Source of the DNA: Halichondria panicea
Lineage: Eukaryota > Porifera > Demospongiae > Suberitida > Halichondriidae
Direction: 5' to 3'
Length of the DNA stretch: 64,000 nucleotides
Assembly: GCF_963675165.1 (NCBI RefSeq)
Contig: NC_087388.1
Coordinates: 3,016,800 to 3,080,799, forward strand
In this document: one piece after another, positions 11,719 through 21,740 of the stretch
Numbering within the stretch: the first letter of the stretch is position 1
Layout of the letters: each line of letters begins with the position of its first letter
Position numbers and translations under genes: made by a program
The notes under the pieces: generated by a model
What the model was told of the DNA's origin: nothing
The model's database searches: none
Seen by the model: only the letters and a program-made list of their open reading frames with translations

Positions 11719-12510
11719 ATGGGATCTAACTATTATATAGTGCCTGAAACGACGAGTAACAGAGACAAGGGGGGTGAACAGAGTGAAACCATTAGGACAG
11801 TAATTTCCAAAGGAGGGTATACTTACGAGCTATCTACAAGCGACCTAGCCCTCAAACAATCTGCCTTCACAGCTGGAAATGGAGTAAGCTTAACATTCCA
11901 TTAAATTAATGCATATATATTATAATGCAGGGATTTACCATGCATAAGCATTAACAGGGTGCATGCGATACGTGAGGGGGGCTACATGTGGTATGGCACA
12001 GTTATGGTCTTTAACTTGCATATAGTCATGTATACATGTTTCATCGTACATAATTATATAGAAGAACTTGTGCCACAGTACGGGGTGTACATGTCGTTCA
12101 TTGACGTAGACAGTAAGGAGCAGGGCAGCAAGGGAACTGCCACTGGATTAATGAGAAGTTTGATCTCAATATGGTACCCTCCACTGTGGCTGGCAGCTAG
12201 TTCCGCGTCAAAGGGCATCGGCATCAACCCACGGATCCGAGCAGCAGTATTTAGTAAGTGTAATGATGGTATGCATTAAAGGAACTCACTCAAATGTAAT
12301 TATAGGCCAGAAGAGTTGATCGTGTAAATTACTTGCTGTTAATATTAGTGCTTGATTTAAAATGCTGTATCAACGAGCATTGCGTGGAATGCACTTTGTA
12401 CTGCTTCATTAGAATACTGCTTGGAGAAGTATCCGAGCTGCTCAGCTGACAAGATGATGCGTGATCTGACTAACAAGTGTGGCAAGGAGAGAAGGTCTAG
12501 AATGAAGTAG
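11719..12510 (+). other. Unrecognised multi-exon-like remnant, possibly BEN-domain-related
   Basis: A frame at 11719-11904 (MGSNYYIVPETTSNRDKGGE...) matches nothing known to me. A second, around 12062-12251, reads KGTATGLMRSLISIWYPPLW then KGIGINPRIRAAVF, followed by a GTAAGT donor-like site. A third, near 12362-12510, reads SLEYCLEKYPSCS then KMMRDLTNKCGKERRSRMK and a stop. The order MR-x-L-x-(2)-W...NP-x-(2)-AVF...KYP...L-x-(2)-KC-x-(3)-RR loosely resembles BEN domains. The splice phases do not join cleanly, so this is a decayed or mis-read gene at best. Confidence 0.25.
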
Positions 12511-12599
12511 AGGAACAAAGTCTCTGTATTATTAATTATTATAACTTTTGTCAGGCATTAATTATGTATGCATTGAATTAAGCAACAAAATGACTATGT

Positions 12600-14130
12600 A
12601 TGTTTCATTTCATGTGTAAAACAGGTATATTTCATGCATGAAACATGCATGAAGCCTCCTTCTTCACAAGCCTCCCCTGAACAGAAGGCCTGCTACTGAC
12701 TGCTTGCGCATGCGTGGATATTTTCCCCCGTAAAATGTCCTATAATACTGAATTTAATTACGAAAATATTCTGACAAAGTATTGAAAGTCATACACAGAG
12801 CTATTTAGCTAGCTAACTAGCTAGAGACAAAGCTGTAATTTTGTTGTACAGCTATGTACAGCTATTTTCTTTCTGGAGTAGTATAGCAACCTGTAGTATA
12901 GGTAGACTTTCACCAAAGTTAGTATTAGATGGGCGTGGCCTGTCCATTAGGCTATTGTCAGCTTTCACTCGGTTCAGACGATTTTCATCTACACTCTTGC
13001 AGGCTGTGGGTCTTTTGTTAGCATAGTTCTTCTCGAAGGCTAGCATGAAATGTGCATGAAACATGCACCGATCATGCACTAACCATGCACGTTTCATGCA
13101 TTAACCATGCATGAAATTAATGCATGCTTCAGGCAGCATGTTGCTCATGCATGTTTCACACCTAATTATGGCGTAGCCGCACGAGGGATACAGTAAAGCT
13201 GACTGTGTGTGTGTGCGTGTCTGTTCCAGCTGTAACTGCTCAACGGTTGCAATGCGACGAAAACTATAGGCTTCTAGCCACGTTCTCTTGGATTTTGATT
13301 TGTGGATTAGCAATTAAACTAAAGCTTCTTTCTCGAGTTAAGGCTAGTTTAATTAACTCACATTGAAGGCTGTTGCAGTCTCTTCAGAATCTTTCATAGC
13401 ATCATCTGTTTGCACAAACTTTCTATTCAACTTATGAGTTAGCCTTGCACTAAAGCGCTAGCTACAAGAGTCAGAAAGAGCTGCTAAAGAAGCTAGCTAT
13501 TTTAGTAGCCATTAGTGAACTTGCAGACACACCCCTTATTTCTTGATGTAATGCGCATGCGCGCTACATACCACGAGTAAGAGAAACCATGTTGAACCCT
13601 AGATCCTGCAATTTTCTTTTTTGTTGAGGTCCTGGTAAGCCACAAATTAAACCAACCTTTTCGGATAAGTCTTTTAGACACTGCTTGTTATACATGCATG
13701 TAGATACTACTTTCTGTGATTGAATTCTGTCTTTAATACTTATCTCACAGACTACTGCTTTGACAAAGGTTTACTCCCACTGTTTGGCTACAGGCCATTT
13801 AAGACGATCAGTATGCACTATTAACTGTGGACCCCCCCTTTCTTGTGAAACAAGCAAAGCACAGTGCAAATTATTTATCTCTTCTATAACACTCTAATAC
13901 TTTTGAGCGAAAGCAAAAACATGGCGAGAGGCATTAGCAAGCGCACGCTTGCAACACTCGTTATGCACAGTTCTGTAAAGCGTCCCAAATCTTTGTGTGT
14001 TCCATGCATGTTTGCATGAAACACGCATGTTTGACACAATTAGGTACGTACATTGGTACCTAATCGCCTAATCGTACTCATGCATGAAATGTGCTGATAC
14101 ATGTCTGAAACTTACCTGTTTTAGGTGCTA
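12600..14130. mobile_element. Repeat rich in ATGCATGAAA motifs, with inverted ends
   Basis: AAACAGGTATATTTCATGCA near 12620 is mirrored by TCTGAAACTTACCTGTTT near 14104-14123. Dense copies of GCATGAAA/TTTCATGC occur near both ends and at 13040-13155 and 14005-14095. Between them, near 13165-13480, sits a dispersed repeat that recurs at 30632-30860. Subterminal motif clusters of this sort are typical of non-autonomous DNA transposons. The exact ends are not resolved. Confidence 0.4.
13165..13480. repeat. Dispersed repeat shared with 30632-30860
   Basis: GGCGTAGCCGCACGAGGGATACAGTAAAGCT, CTGTTCCAGCTGTAACTGCTCAAC and GTTGCAATGCGAC recur, diverged, in the same order and orientation at 30642-30722 in an EDRF1 intron. 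GCACTAAAGCGCTAG (about 13447) also has a counterpart, CTAAAGCGCTAG at about 30840. No coding potential is seen. Confidence 0.6.
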
Positions 14131-14316
14131 TATTTTCAGTAGGGTATAGTGTTGTTTTATGATACAACTGGGTTGATAATTTATAAATCAAGATCCTGGC
14201 GCAGGGGACAACTCAACATGCACACTGTTGTCACACCCTTTTTCGTGTGAAGGGGCGAGGCTTGCAAGACCAGATGTTATCATGCGTGTCGTAATAGTAT
14301 TTTGAAGGTATAAACT

Positions 14317-14983
14317 CAGGGGCGGATCCAGGATTTAAGGAAGGGGGTTCTAATCTTATAGCAATTCTTGTCCGCGAAAAAAGTTCACTCGGTGCGCAGC
14401 GCCGAAATTTTTGTGACCACGCCCCTTTTAAAGTACCACGCCCACTAATTAACCCTCATGTTCTCCCTCATGATTTATAAACACAGGAGAGATGGTTGTG
14501 ACTGGAGGAGAGATAGTAGTGGTCCCCAGTGGAAAGACAGCCGGTGGTGGCTGGTGAAGAGGAGACTTGGCTATATATAGACTTGTAGAACTTGACCATC
14601 AATAATTATATTATTGATTTTATAGCAATTATACATGTAAGTATGCAGTGTCATTCAATATGCAGTGTCATGCACTCTCCCTTACCTGAAACTTTCCTCT
14701 TCTTACACCAGGAGTCAAGGATTCATGGCTAGATATAATAATCGCTTGACCACGGTGCAAATCAATGTGGCTGCAGTAGCCAGCCCCACCCTCTTGTTAT
14801 GTAGAGAGAACCAGCCCCACCCTTCTATTATGCAAAGAGAACCAGCCCCACCCTTTTATTAAGCAGAGAGGACGTACTTTGTACGACTTTGTCACGACAG
14901 TACAGTTAGCTAGCTAGCTAATATATACTAGCTGGAAGGGTAGTTTGTACGAACCCAACGAACTACCTCTGGATCCGCCCCTG
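14317..14983. mobile_element. Non-autonomous DNA transposon, CAGGGGCGGATCCAG ends, 5-bp TSD AAACT
   Basis: The left end CAGGGGCGGATCCAG (14317-14331) and right end CTGGATCCGCCCCTG (14969-14983) are exact inverted repeats. The element is flanked by direct AAACT copies at 14312-14316 and 14984-14988. The length is 667 bp with no transposase. CAG...CTG ends are typical of hAT-like elements, but these usually make 8-bp duplications; a 5-bp duplication is the mark of the smaller hAT5-type groups. The interior holds a GCAGCGCCGAAATTTT motif related to another remnant at 19500-19618. Confidence 0.8.
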
Positions 14984-15057
14984 AAACTATCACGAAAAGA
15001 ACGTAGAAAATATTTTACGGATTTAGTTTGTGTGAACTATAAGCCTTTTGGCAGCAG

Positions 15058-15440
15058 TAGAACCTCGCTAATCCGAACCCCTTTAGTCTGAAACCTCGCA
15101 AATCCGGACAAAATGGCAAACAGAACAAGAGGAGGGGCTGTCAATAGAATAGACTACTGCGCAAGCGCACTCTAACTTGCTCAGCTGAATCAGCAATAAT
15201 TGTAATAATAAACTGCTCAATACCTCGCTCAATACAATGACCGTTGCAAAGAAAACGAAGAGAGCTCACAAGACTCAGTGTATTGGAGAGAATTAAAGTA
15301 GAGATAAAAAAGACTATTCTAGAGCCTAGCAGCTTCCATTCTGGCTACAGTAATATCATAATACATGTACACACGTGTCTTCGTTAATGATATTCTAATG
15401 ACATCCGTTAATCCGGTGTATTCAGATGGGGTCTGGTTCG
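15058..15440. mobile_element. Tigger/pogo-like MITE remnant
   Basis: The left end CAGTAGAACCTCGCTAATCC and the later CGCAAATCCGGACAAAATGG resemble the TIR region of Tigger-type elements. A degenerate counterpart (CCGTTAATCCGGTGTATTCA) lies near 15408-15427. The interior has ATGACCGTTGCAAAGAAAAC near 15237, which may be the start of a lost transposase. The boundaries are uncertain. Confidence 0.35.
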
Positions 15441-16220
15441 GCCCTATTCTGTATTCGATATTCGTGAGTATAAAAGTGTGCGTGCTTAATCAGCAAAAGC
15501 GTAAAACTTTATACCCTTGAAATACACCAGCAACTACTTTAATAGTCATGGAGACGCTTATATTGATTTTAGGAGCAAGACAGCAATCTTAAGTAAATAA
15601 ACTCACCTTTACTTTAGTGATGCTGGTTTGACAACTTCCAATGAACTATTGCCTAAAAAGGGAAGTTTCCGTCACATCAAACAGAGTATGTAGATCTACC
15701 TCTCCACAACATGCTGGACGGAAAATGAGAGCAATTTGCTACACTAAAATGCTACGTCTATTAATTATTCAATAACGAGTGCTGCAGGCTGCGCTGTGCT
15801 AATGCCTCTCGCCATGTTATGCGTCACAGTAGTAGGGGGGAATAAGCTTTTTATTACTTATAGTAACCTGTGTCTACAGGCTTGCCATCAGCTTTACTAG
15901 GTCAGTGATTATAGTCAAGTTATATTATAACTGAGAAGAAAAGACTTGTGCATGCACCTATTGTATATATATGGTATCATTGTGGCTTACCAGGACCTCA
16001 AGAAAGATTCTGTCCAGATCTGGATTGTTCACTTCTTCTTCTTTGTATTTCTTGCCTCCACTGATAGGAGAGTATCCTTGTTTGGCAACGTGGTGGTTAT
16101 GTCATTTTTTTGCATAATCAGGTCTGCACGGGCTTTTCTGAGCGCGCCCGTGTATGTAATTCACTGTGAATTTTTGGGTTGGGAGGTCATTGAGCCAGGA
16201 TGTGCCGAGCAAGTAGCCTA

Positions 16221-16687
16221 TTAGCAGGTTTGGAGAGGAGGTGTAGGCAGACAGCATTGCCATGGGGGGGGGGGGGGGCTTAATAGTAGCATTTCCCTGG
16301 TACTCTGGAGAGCTGGGCAGACCAGTAGGAAGTGGATCGCGTCCTCAGCAGCGGAGTGGCATAGCTTGCAAGTTGGTGATCTTTCACCTTCCCTGAACCT
16401 TGAGGCGTCCCACTCTAGCCCATCGCAGTCCACTAGTAGGCGAATTTTGAAGTTTGAGTGCTGGAGCATTTGTCTGTCCCTTTGCTAATGAGCCACTGAG
16501 GGCAGATTCTTCCTTGGACGAAGGAAGTTAAGCTGCATTCGGCTATAGGGAGCCCACTGCATTCAGACTGCAGTTTGGTGTTGAGTAGAGTTCTTAGAAT
16601 CATTTTGATCGACTTCTTCCATGTAGGCTTGTTGCAGGACCAGGGGAGGGCGAGGGCAGCTGAGAGGGGATGAGTGCGCATGCGCAT
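16221..16687 (-). pseudogene. LINE reverse-transcriptase C-terminal remnant (zf-RVT)
   Basis: On the minus strand, two frames (16687-16433 and 16469-16221) together read CPQWLISKGTDKC, then NFKIRLLVDCDGLEWDASRF and CKLCHSAAEDAIHFLLVC. The C-x2-C-x8-H-x4-C cluster after the RT domain is the zf-RVT motif of non-LTR retrotransposons. The same residues ([24 protein letters not shown]-x8-H-x4-C) recur at 46205-46975, so both are copies of one LINE family. The run ends in a poly-G tract at about 16264-16279 that breaks the frame. Only the 3' part is present, as in 5'-truncated LINE insertions. Confidence 0.65.
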
Positions 16688-16839
16688 TAGATCTACACAG
16701 GAATAAGGGGCGTGGCTATTATACTAAATTACAATGTAATAATTATTATGTAATTTATCGTCTGACTATTAATAGCCAGGGAGCCCCCCCCTTCCTACGC
16801 CATGCGCCACTGAGCTGCACTGTTATGCTATAATGTTTT

Positions 16840-18910
16840 ATGATGCGTTCTTGTTACTGTCTGCTGACAGTTTGTGTTGGATTCGTGGCAGTATGGATAG
16901 GGTATGATCTATCAGTATCTCAAGATGGTTCTGAACGATATAGGTTTGGTTCTTTTGCACCAGTAAGGATGGGTTCTCAGGCCAAGTGGTTTGTGGATGG
17001 ACAGGATTATATGTCAGCTGTTGCCGATACCATCATGGCTGCAAAATACGAGATCTTTATAGCTGACTGGCAAATGAATCCTCATATCTTCATGAAGAGG
17101 CCAGACAATGGAATAACCAGCTTGGAATCACGGCTAGACCGGATGCTGCTAAAAAAAGCTGAAGAAGGTGTTCGTGTGTACATACTACTGTACTGGGAAA
17201 CTAAAATAAATGCTGATATGGACCTTGGAAGTGACTACGCACAATCTATTTTGAGGCATAAAAATATTAAAGTATACCGTCATCCAACATTCTACACTCC
17301 TGTAAGCAATCCTAAAAACTCTGTTGAGGTGGAGCCACCATGAGAAGGTGGTCGTTGTTGACCGGATCATTGCATTTGTTGGTGGGATTGACTTGTGTTT
17401 TGGACGCTGGGACACACATTCCCATGAGTTGCATGATGACTATCCTCTTCATCCTTGTGTATTAGGTAAAGAAGATAGTGAACATTCCGTTACTGAGGAA
17501 GCCACTGAGGAAGCCACTGAGGATACTAGTAAGGAACCAATAAAGAAATATCGTCGTTGGATTGGCAAGGATTATGGCAATACCCTTCTTGGTGTTGTTA
17601 GGACTAAATTTAATGAACCTTTTCAAGATTATATTAACAGAAAGAATGATCCTCGAATGCCATGGCATGATGTTTCATGTATGTTCAATGGAGATCCTGC
17701 TTTAGATGTTGCAAGACACTTTATTCAGAGATATAATGCGATCAACCATGAGAATTCTTGGTTGAAGTTTTGGAATCGTCCCCAACTTTCCATTGAGAAT
17801 TGGAATCATCCTGACACTCATGACACCATTCCTGATCCGAGTGCTAGTGACGTCAACATTCAAGTTCTTCGATCAGTAGGAAGCTGGTCAGCTGAGCAGC
17901 CACACGAAGATTCAATTCATCAAGCTTATCTCCATGCAATTAAGAACGCTGAGCATTTCATCTACATCGAAAATCAGTACTTTATTTCATCGCAGCCAAA
18001 AGAGATAATCAGGAATGTTCAGAATGCAATTCAACTGGCTTTATGTGATAGAATTGCCCGTGCTTATCTAAGTAGTGAAAACTTCCATGTGCTTATTTTG
18101 TTGCCTCTACAGCCAGAATTTTCTGATGAATGGGGCACTGGTGGTCCAAAGGATAGTGTGAGTTACTGGAACTATGCTACTCTTTACAGAGGGGAAGATT
18201 CATTATTCCACAAATTGAAGAAAATTGTTCCAGAAGAATACCTACATCGCTATTTGAGTGTATACAGTCTGCGGACACATGACATTTTGGGTGATAGAAT
18301 TGTCACTGAGATTATCTATGTGCACAGTAAGTTGATGATTGTGGACGACCGACTTGCTATCATTGGATCAGCCAATATCAATGACTGCAGCATGCTTGGA
18401 GATAGGGATTCAGAGGTGGATGTGATAATAGAAGACAAAAACCTGATTGATGGGAAAATAAATGGACTACCCTATCGTGTTGGAAAATTCTCTCATGGGT
18501 TAAGATGTCACCTTCTGAAAGAACATCTTGGCTTACTGGATGAGGAAAATTGGGGCATAGATTTGGAAGTAGAGGATCCATTGGCGGACGATTTCTACGC
18601 AGAACTTCTCAAAATAGCTTCAACTAATACTGAAATCTACGAAACAGTATTTTTCCGGAAGATTATTCCAACAAATCCGAAATGGACCTTTGAAGACATG
18701 AAAGAGTGGCAGACTATTGAAGGTCTTGCTGACAGATACCCAGATGAAGCTAAGGAGGAACTAAGCAACATTCGTGGAAGAATTGTCCTATTTCCACCTT
18801 TACATTTATATAAATTCTTCAACGATGTGGTCAAACCATCCAACTTAGATTACCTAAATATGTTTGTGGATAATCGTAACGTTGATGACAGAAAAACAAT
18901 GTATGTATAA
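16840..18910 (+). CDS. Phospholipase D (PLD1/2 type), intronless, lacking PX-PH, with one frame break
   Basis: PLD hydrolyses phosphatidylcholine to phosphatidic acid and choline at membranes. Frame 1 (16840-17343) starts with a hydrophobic segment (about residues 5-22) and runs into FGSFAPVR and WFVDGQDYMSAVADTI, the block that follows the PH domain in PLD1/2. Frame 2 (from about 17321 to 18910) carries the first HKD motif (HHEKVVVVD, 17333-17359) and GGIDLCFGRWD. Its second HKD is HSKLMIVD with GSANINDCS (near 18330-18390). Stop TAA ends it. The frames differ by one base, and a five-A run at 17314-17318 is the likely site. The PX and PH domains are absent and there are no introns across 2 kb, unlike all multi-exon neighbours, which suggests a 5'-truncated retrocopy. 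A CTGACAG acceptor-like site at about 16870 could instead mark the start of a real last exon. The long open frame argues for recent origin or retained function. Confidence 0.75.
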
Positions 18911-19944
18911 TGACTTCGATAGCTTCACATTCCTGTGTTGTTGTAGTGTTTACTGTAATTGTACCCATGCATGAGTTATTGCTTTGTACTCTAGCCCGGT
19001 AGCCATATCCCAGCAGCGCCCTTCGTGCATATATGGGAGCCACTGTATTTGTTGTGCACGTAATAACATAAACTCTCTTAACTATACCGTATAGTTAAGA
19101 GTTTATGTTTTGTGTTTAATTAATTATTGAACTGCTGCTCGGTGCACGAACCCAACTATGCTTGGCTTTAAGTTACCAAACAATTCTGCAATTATATTAA
19201 TTATGCATTTCCTTCCTGACAAAATTACTAGCATGAATATCAGGAGGGCTTTGGGGGCTGGAGCCCCCCCTTTCTCTGCAAAAACTACACTAAGAGCCCC
19301 ACCTTCTCTGATGAGTCTTCAGCCTGGGAATTACTGGTATAGATTAGTGGCAGACAAACAGCATGTCCAAGAGCTAGCTATACTATACTAGTAACTTTGA
19401 TTCTTTAGTGCAACAGAACTAAGCTAGCTAGCTACGGCTAGCTAGCTAGCTTTAGCAGTATTATTAATTGAAGCAAGGTGTGGCTATTTCATGCGCAATG
19501 AGTCATTAATTAGGGGGTGTGGCTCCTGGTCACCGGAATTTTCGGCGCTCCGCGCCAAATAGTTTCTGGCGCGAACAGCTCAGCCCCCCCTTCCTCAAAT
19601 TCCTGCCTACGCCCCTGAATATTCATGCACTCTTGCAAGAGTTCATAACTCACGCTATTGTGCGGCTACGCCTCGAGGCAAAATTATCCAAGATGAACCC
19701 AGAAGTAGAAGAGGATTGTGAGGATGATTACCAATCTAAAGAGACTTCCAGCCCCACTGCATGGAGCTCATCCGTGGTTATTAGACGTGCTCATTCTTTG
19801 GTGCCTTTCTCCAAACTGAGACCTGTGAGCTCAACCGAAAGATTGTAGATCTATCACATGCATGAGGTTCTATAATTATTTTGCTGTAAAAATGTTTCTA
19901 TTTTACAGGCCGGGTTCCAAACATCTCTAGCGCGAAATTTTCTA
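18911..19944. other. Spacer with hairpin and repeat fragments, no gene
   Basis: It contains a perfect palindrome at 19065-19109, GCTAGC runs near 19420-19450, and a fragment of the CAG...CTG element family near 19500-19618 that ends CTGCCTACGCCCCTG. The open frame 19519-19848 overlaps that element and has no recognisable domain. Confidence 0.5.
19065..19109. repeat. Near-perfect 45-bp palindrome
   Basis: AACATAAACTCTCTTAACTA (from 19065) pairs with TAGTTAAGAGTTTATGTT (to 19109) around a CCG centre. It is probably a minimal MITE footprint. Confidence 0.75.
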
Positions 19945-20058
19945 CTACCGTAAAACCTCGATTTAATTAACATATAAATTCATTGTGTACACATTAAAAC
20001 TACTTTTGCAAAATGTAATTATTTAAAAGTGTCGCTTTAAATCGAGTTTTAACGGTAG
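19945..20058. mobile_element. Tigger-like MITE with TA target duplication (copy A)
   Basis: The ends CCGTAAAACCTCGATTTAA and TTAAATCGAGTTTTAACGG are inverted repeats flanked by TA on both sides (at 19946-19947 and 20056-20057). A related copy lies in a SACM1L intron at 34216-34355. The length and TA target site fit a Tc1-mariner/Tigger MITE without coding capacity. Confidence 0.7.
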
Positions 20059-20616
20059 CTTAATTTTCGCTGTTTTCGAGGATTAGCAATCCTCCATAAT
20101 TTGGTCCACGAAATGCTAACGGAATACACAACGTCGTTTGACCAAATGAAATGCTTTTAGAGGCCATTCCACGAAATTCAAGTGCCTCAAAATTTCACAT
20201 TATACGGTGCTTAATTGCATGTTGTTCTATTATTCACTGTGATTCGTACAGTGATTAATCGCGTATCAGTACCTTAATGTTACTATTATAGACGGGTAGT
20301 AATTTTAGCGCTTTCAGATTTTTCTCTGTTTTTAGGGTACTAGTTTTGGTGATTTGTAGCAAATTCATGTCCACAATAATGTTGTCAAAAATGTACAAGT
20401 ACGAGTTTTACGATTGAATGGAAAGTTTGCATGGAGTCAGATACAGATGAAAAAAGGGCTAGCTTGCTTAGCATATTCTCAAAAGTTATTACATTATACA
20501 AGAAGTACATTAGAAAAAATATTAATGAAATTCATAATTTTTTATTGCGTTTTATTTTTAATTTAGCATTAATTACAAATTCGCTAAAATTAGTACTCGT
20601 TTATAATAGTAACAAT

Positions 20617-20660
20617 AAGGTAATTGCACGTCGTCATTAACGACGTGCAATTACTGCCTT
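20617..20660. repeat. Hairpin, 15-nt arms
   Basis: GGTAATTGCACGTCG (20619-20633) pairs with CGACGTGCAATTACT (20641-20655) across a 7-nt loop. Confidence 0.7.
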
Positions 20661-20756
20661 GACGACCGCACTTTCGAATAACGGCCGCAGCTAATGTTTT
20701 TACTGAAACTGCAGCTAAAAATGTCCTTAAAACTGCATTACAAACGATTAACAATC

Positions 20757-20905
20757 AATAGTATGGCTACTCGTGCAATAAGGGATTCATATAAGTAACT
20801 AGCCTCGATTCCCAGGCCTCTCTTCGAGGAAGAGCGGCCTGGAATCGAGGCTAGTTACTTATATGCTATTAGTCCCATATTGCACTAGCTCTTAGCCATA
20901 CTATT
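20757..20905. mobile_element. Full-length palindromic MITE, 149 bp
   Basis: The left half AATAGTATGGCTA, then ATATAAGTAACTAGCCTCGA and TTCCCAGGCC, is mirrored by the right half ending TAGCCATACTATT. The inner CTAGCCTCG-x-TTCCCAGGCC module also occurs at 25088-25106 and, diverged, at 34909-34924. These belong to one MITE superfamily. Confidence 0.75.
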
Positions 20906-21740
20906 AATAGTGCCAAATTTTCGAGGCATAGAATTTTTATGGCTTTCATAACTTTAAGTACTTCCTGTAATTCTCGAAAATAAAATCTCCGAATTGAGTA
21001 ATCTGCGAAAGCGAAATACTAAGTCTGCGAAAATTGTATAATATATACCGTCCTGATATTTATTTTTTTCAACCTTCGTCATCGGCTGTGCCTTCCTCCT
21101 TTATCAGTGAGAGCTTATAATAGTTGCTCATTCCCATTCTTCTGCCGACTTTAAATTTATAATCATGTATATATCCAGTGATATTTTTATAATCCCAGCT
21201 CGATCAGCAGAGTTGATCCTCTCCGAAAATTGTTGTAAAATTTATCTGCCAAGATGTTAGTACAGCATAGATTCTACTTGGCCATTAGGAAAGTAGTGAG
21301 CAACTCTCTTCAGCTAGTGTCTTGTTGCACTGTAGTTACTGCTTACAATTTCTATCTACCATTTTAGTTCAACACCTTTTTATTGATTCTCTTGCAGCCA
21401 AGTCGTGATACCATAGTTTGCAACCCTATGCACCGTGAAATCATGACGGCATCACCCCTGAACTTGTAAACGACACAATGCACACTTCTCTATTTGCTTA
21501 TACGATTAAGAGTCTACCTTATAGCTGCCGAACTTACTGTACTTGTTTTCTGCTTCTGACTCTGAACACTCGAATTGCAGTACTGTCTTCCCAGTGGAGT
21601 AGCGCTATATCAAATTTACCCTAAAGTTTGATTGGAAAATTTCTCGTTTGTGAAACGCTGATGATTTTGGCGCATGCGGTGCCAAAACTGGTCCGAGGGA
21701 CCTTTGGTAGCAGACCATTTAAAGTGCATGCAGTTCATTT

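Larger units (their letters stand above)
20070..21740. other. Gene-poor spacer upstream of EDRF1, rich in palindromic repeats
   Basis: It contains a repeat (about 20120-20218) whose reverse complement recurs at 42065-42170 (GTGAAATTTTGAGG, then TTTCGTGGA, then GCCTCTAAAAGCATTT). It also contains hairpins at 20617-20660 and 20757-20905. I find no coding region; the frame at 20431-20640 is largely repeat and ends inside a hairpin. Regulatory DNA for EDRF1 may lie in 21100-21740, but I cannot point to a motif. Confidence 0.45.

Noticed and set aside
16264-16279. The poly-G run as a telomere or quadruplex regulatory element
   Set aside because: It is a simple homopolymer inside a dead LINE copy. 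Similar G or C runs occur inside other repeats at 545-557, 38969 and 52875-52914.
17302-17328. A 27-nt GTAAGC...GAG intron that would explain the PLD frame change
   Set aside because: The donor looks good, but removing these 27 nt keeps frame 1 and runs into the TGA at 17341. It does not restore the HKD frame.
19519-19848. A 109-codon protein-coding gene
   Set aside because: It begins in repeat sequence of the CAG...CTG element family and has no recognisable domain or splice context.
5997-20905. The hairpins as microRNA precursors or transcription terminators
   Set aside because: The arms are near-perfect and extend to element ends, several recur with shared modules, and bacterial-type terminators do not apply. 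MITE origin is simpler. Small-RNA data could reopen this for individual hairpins.
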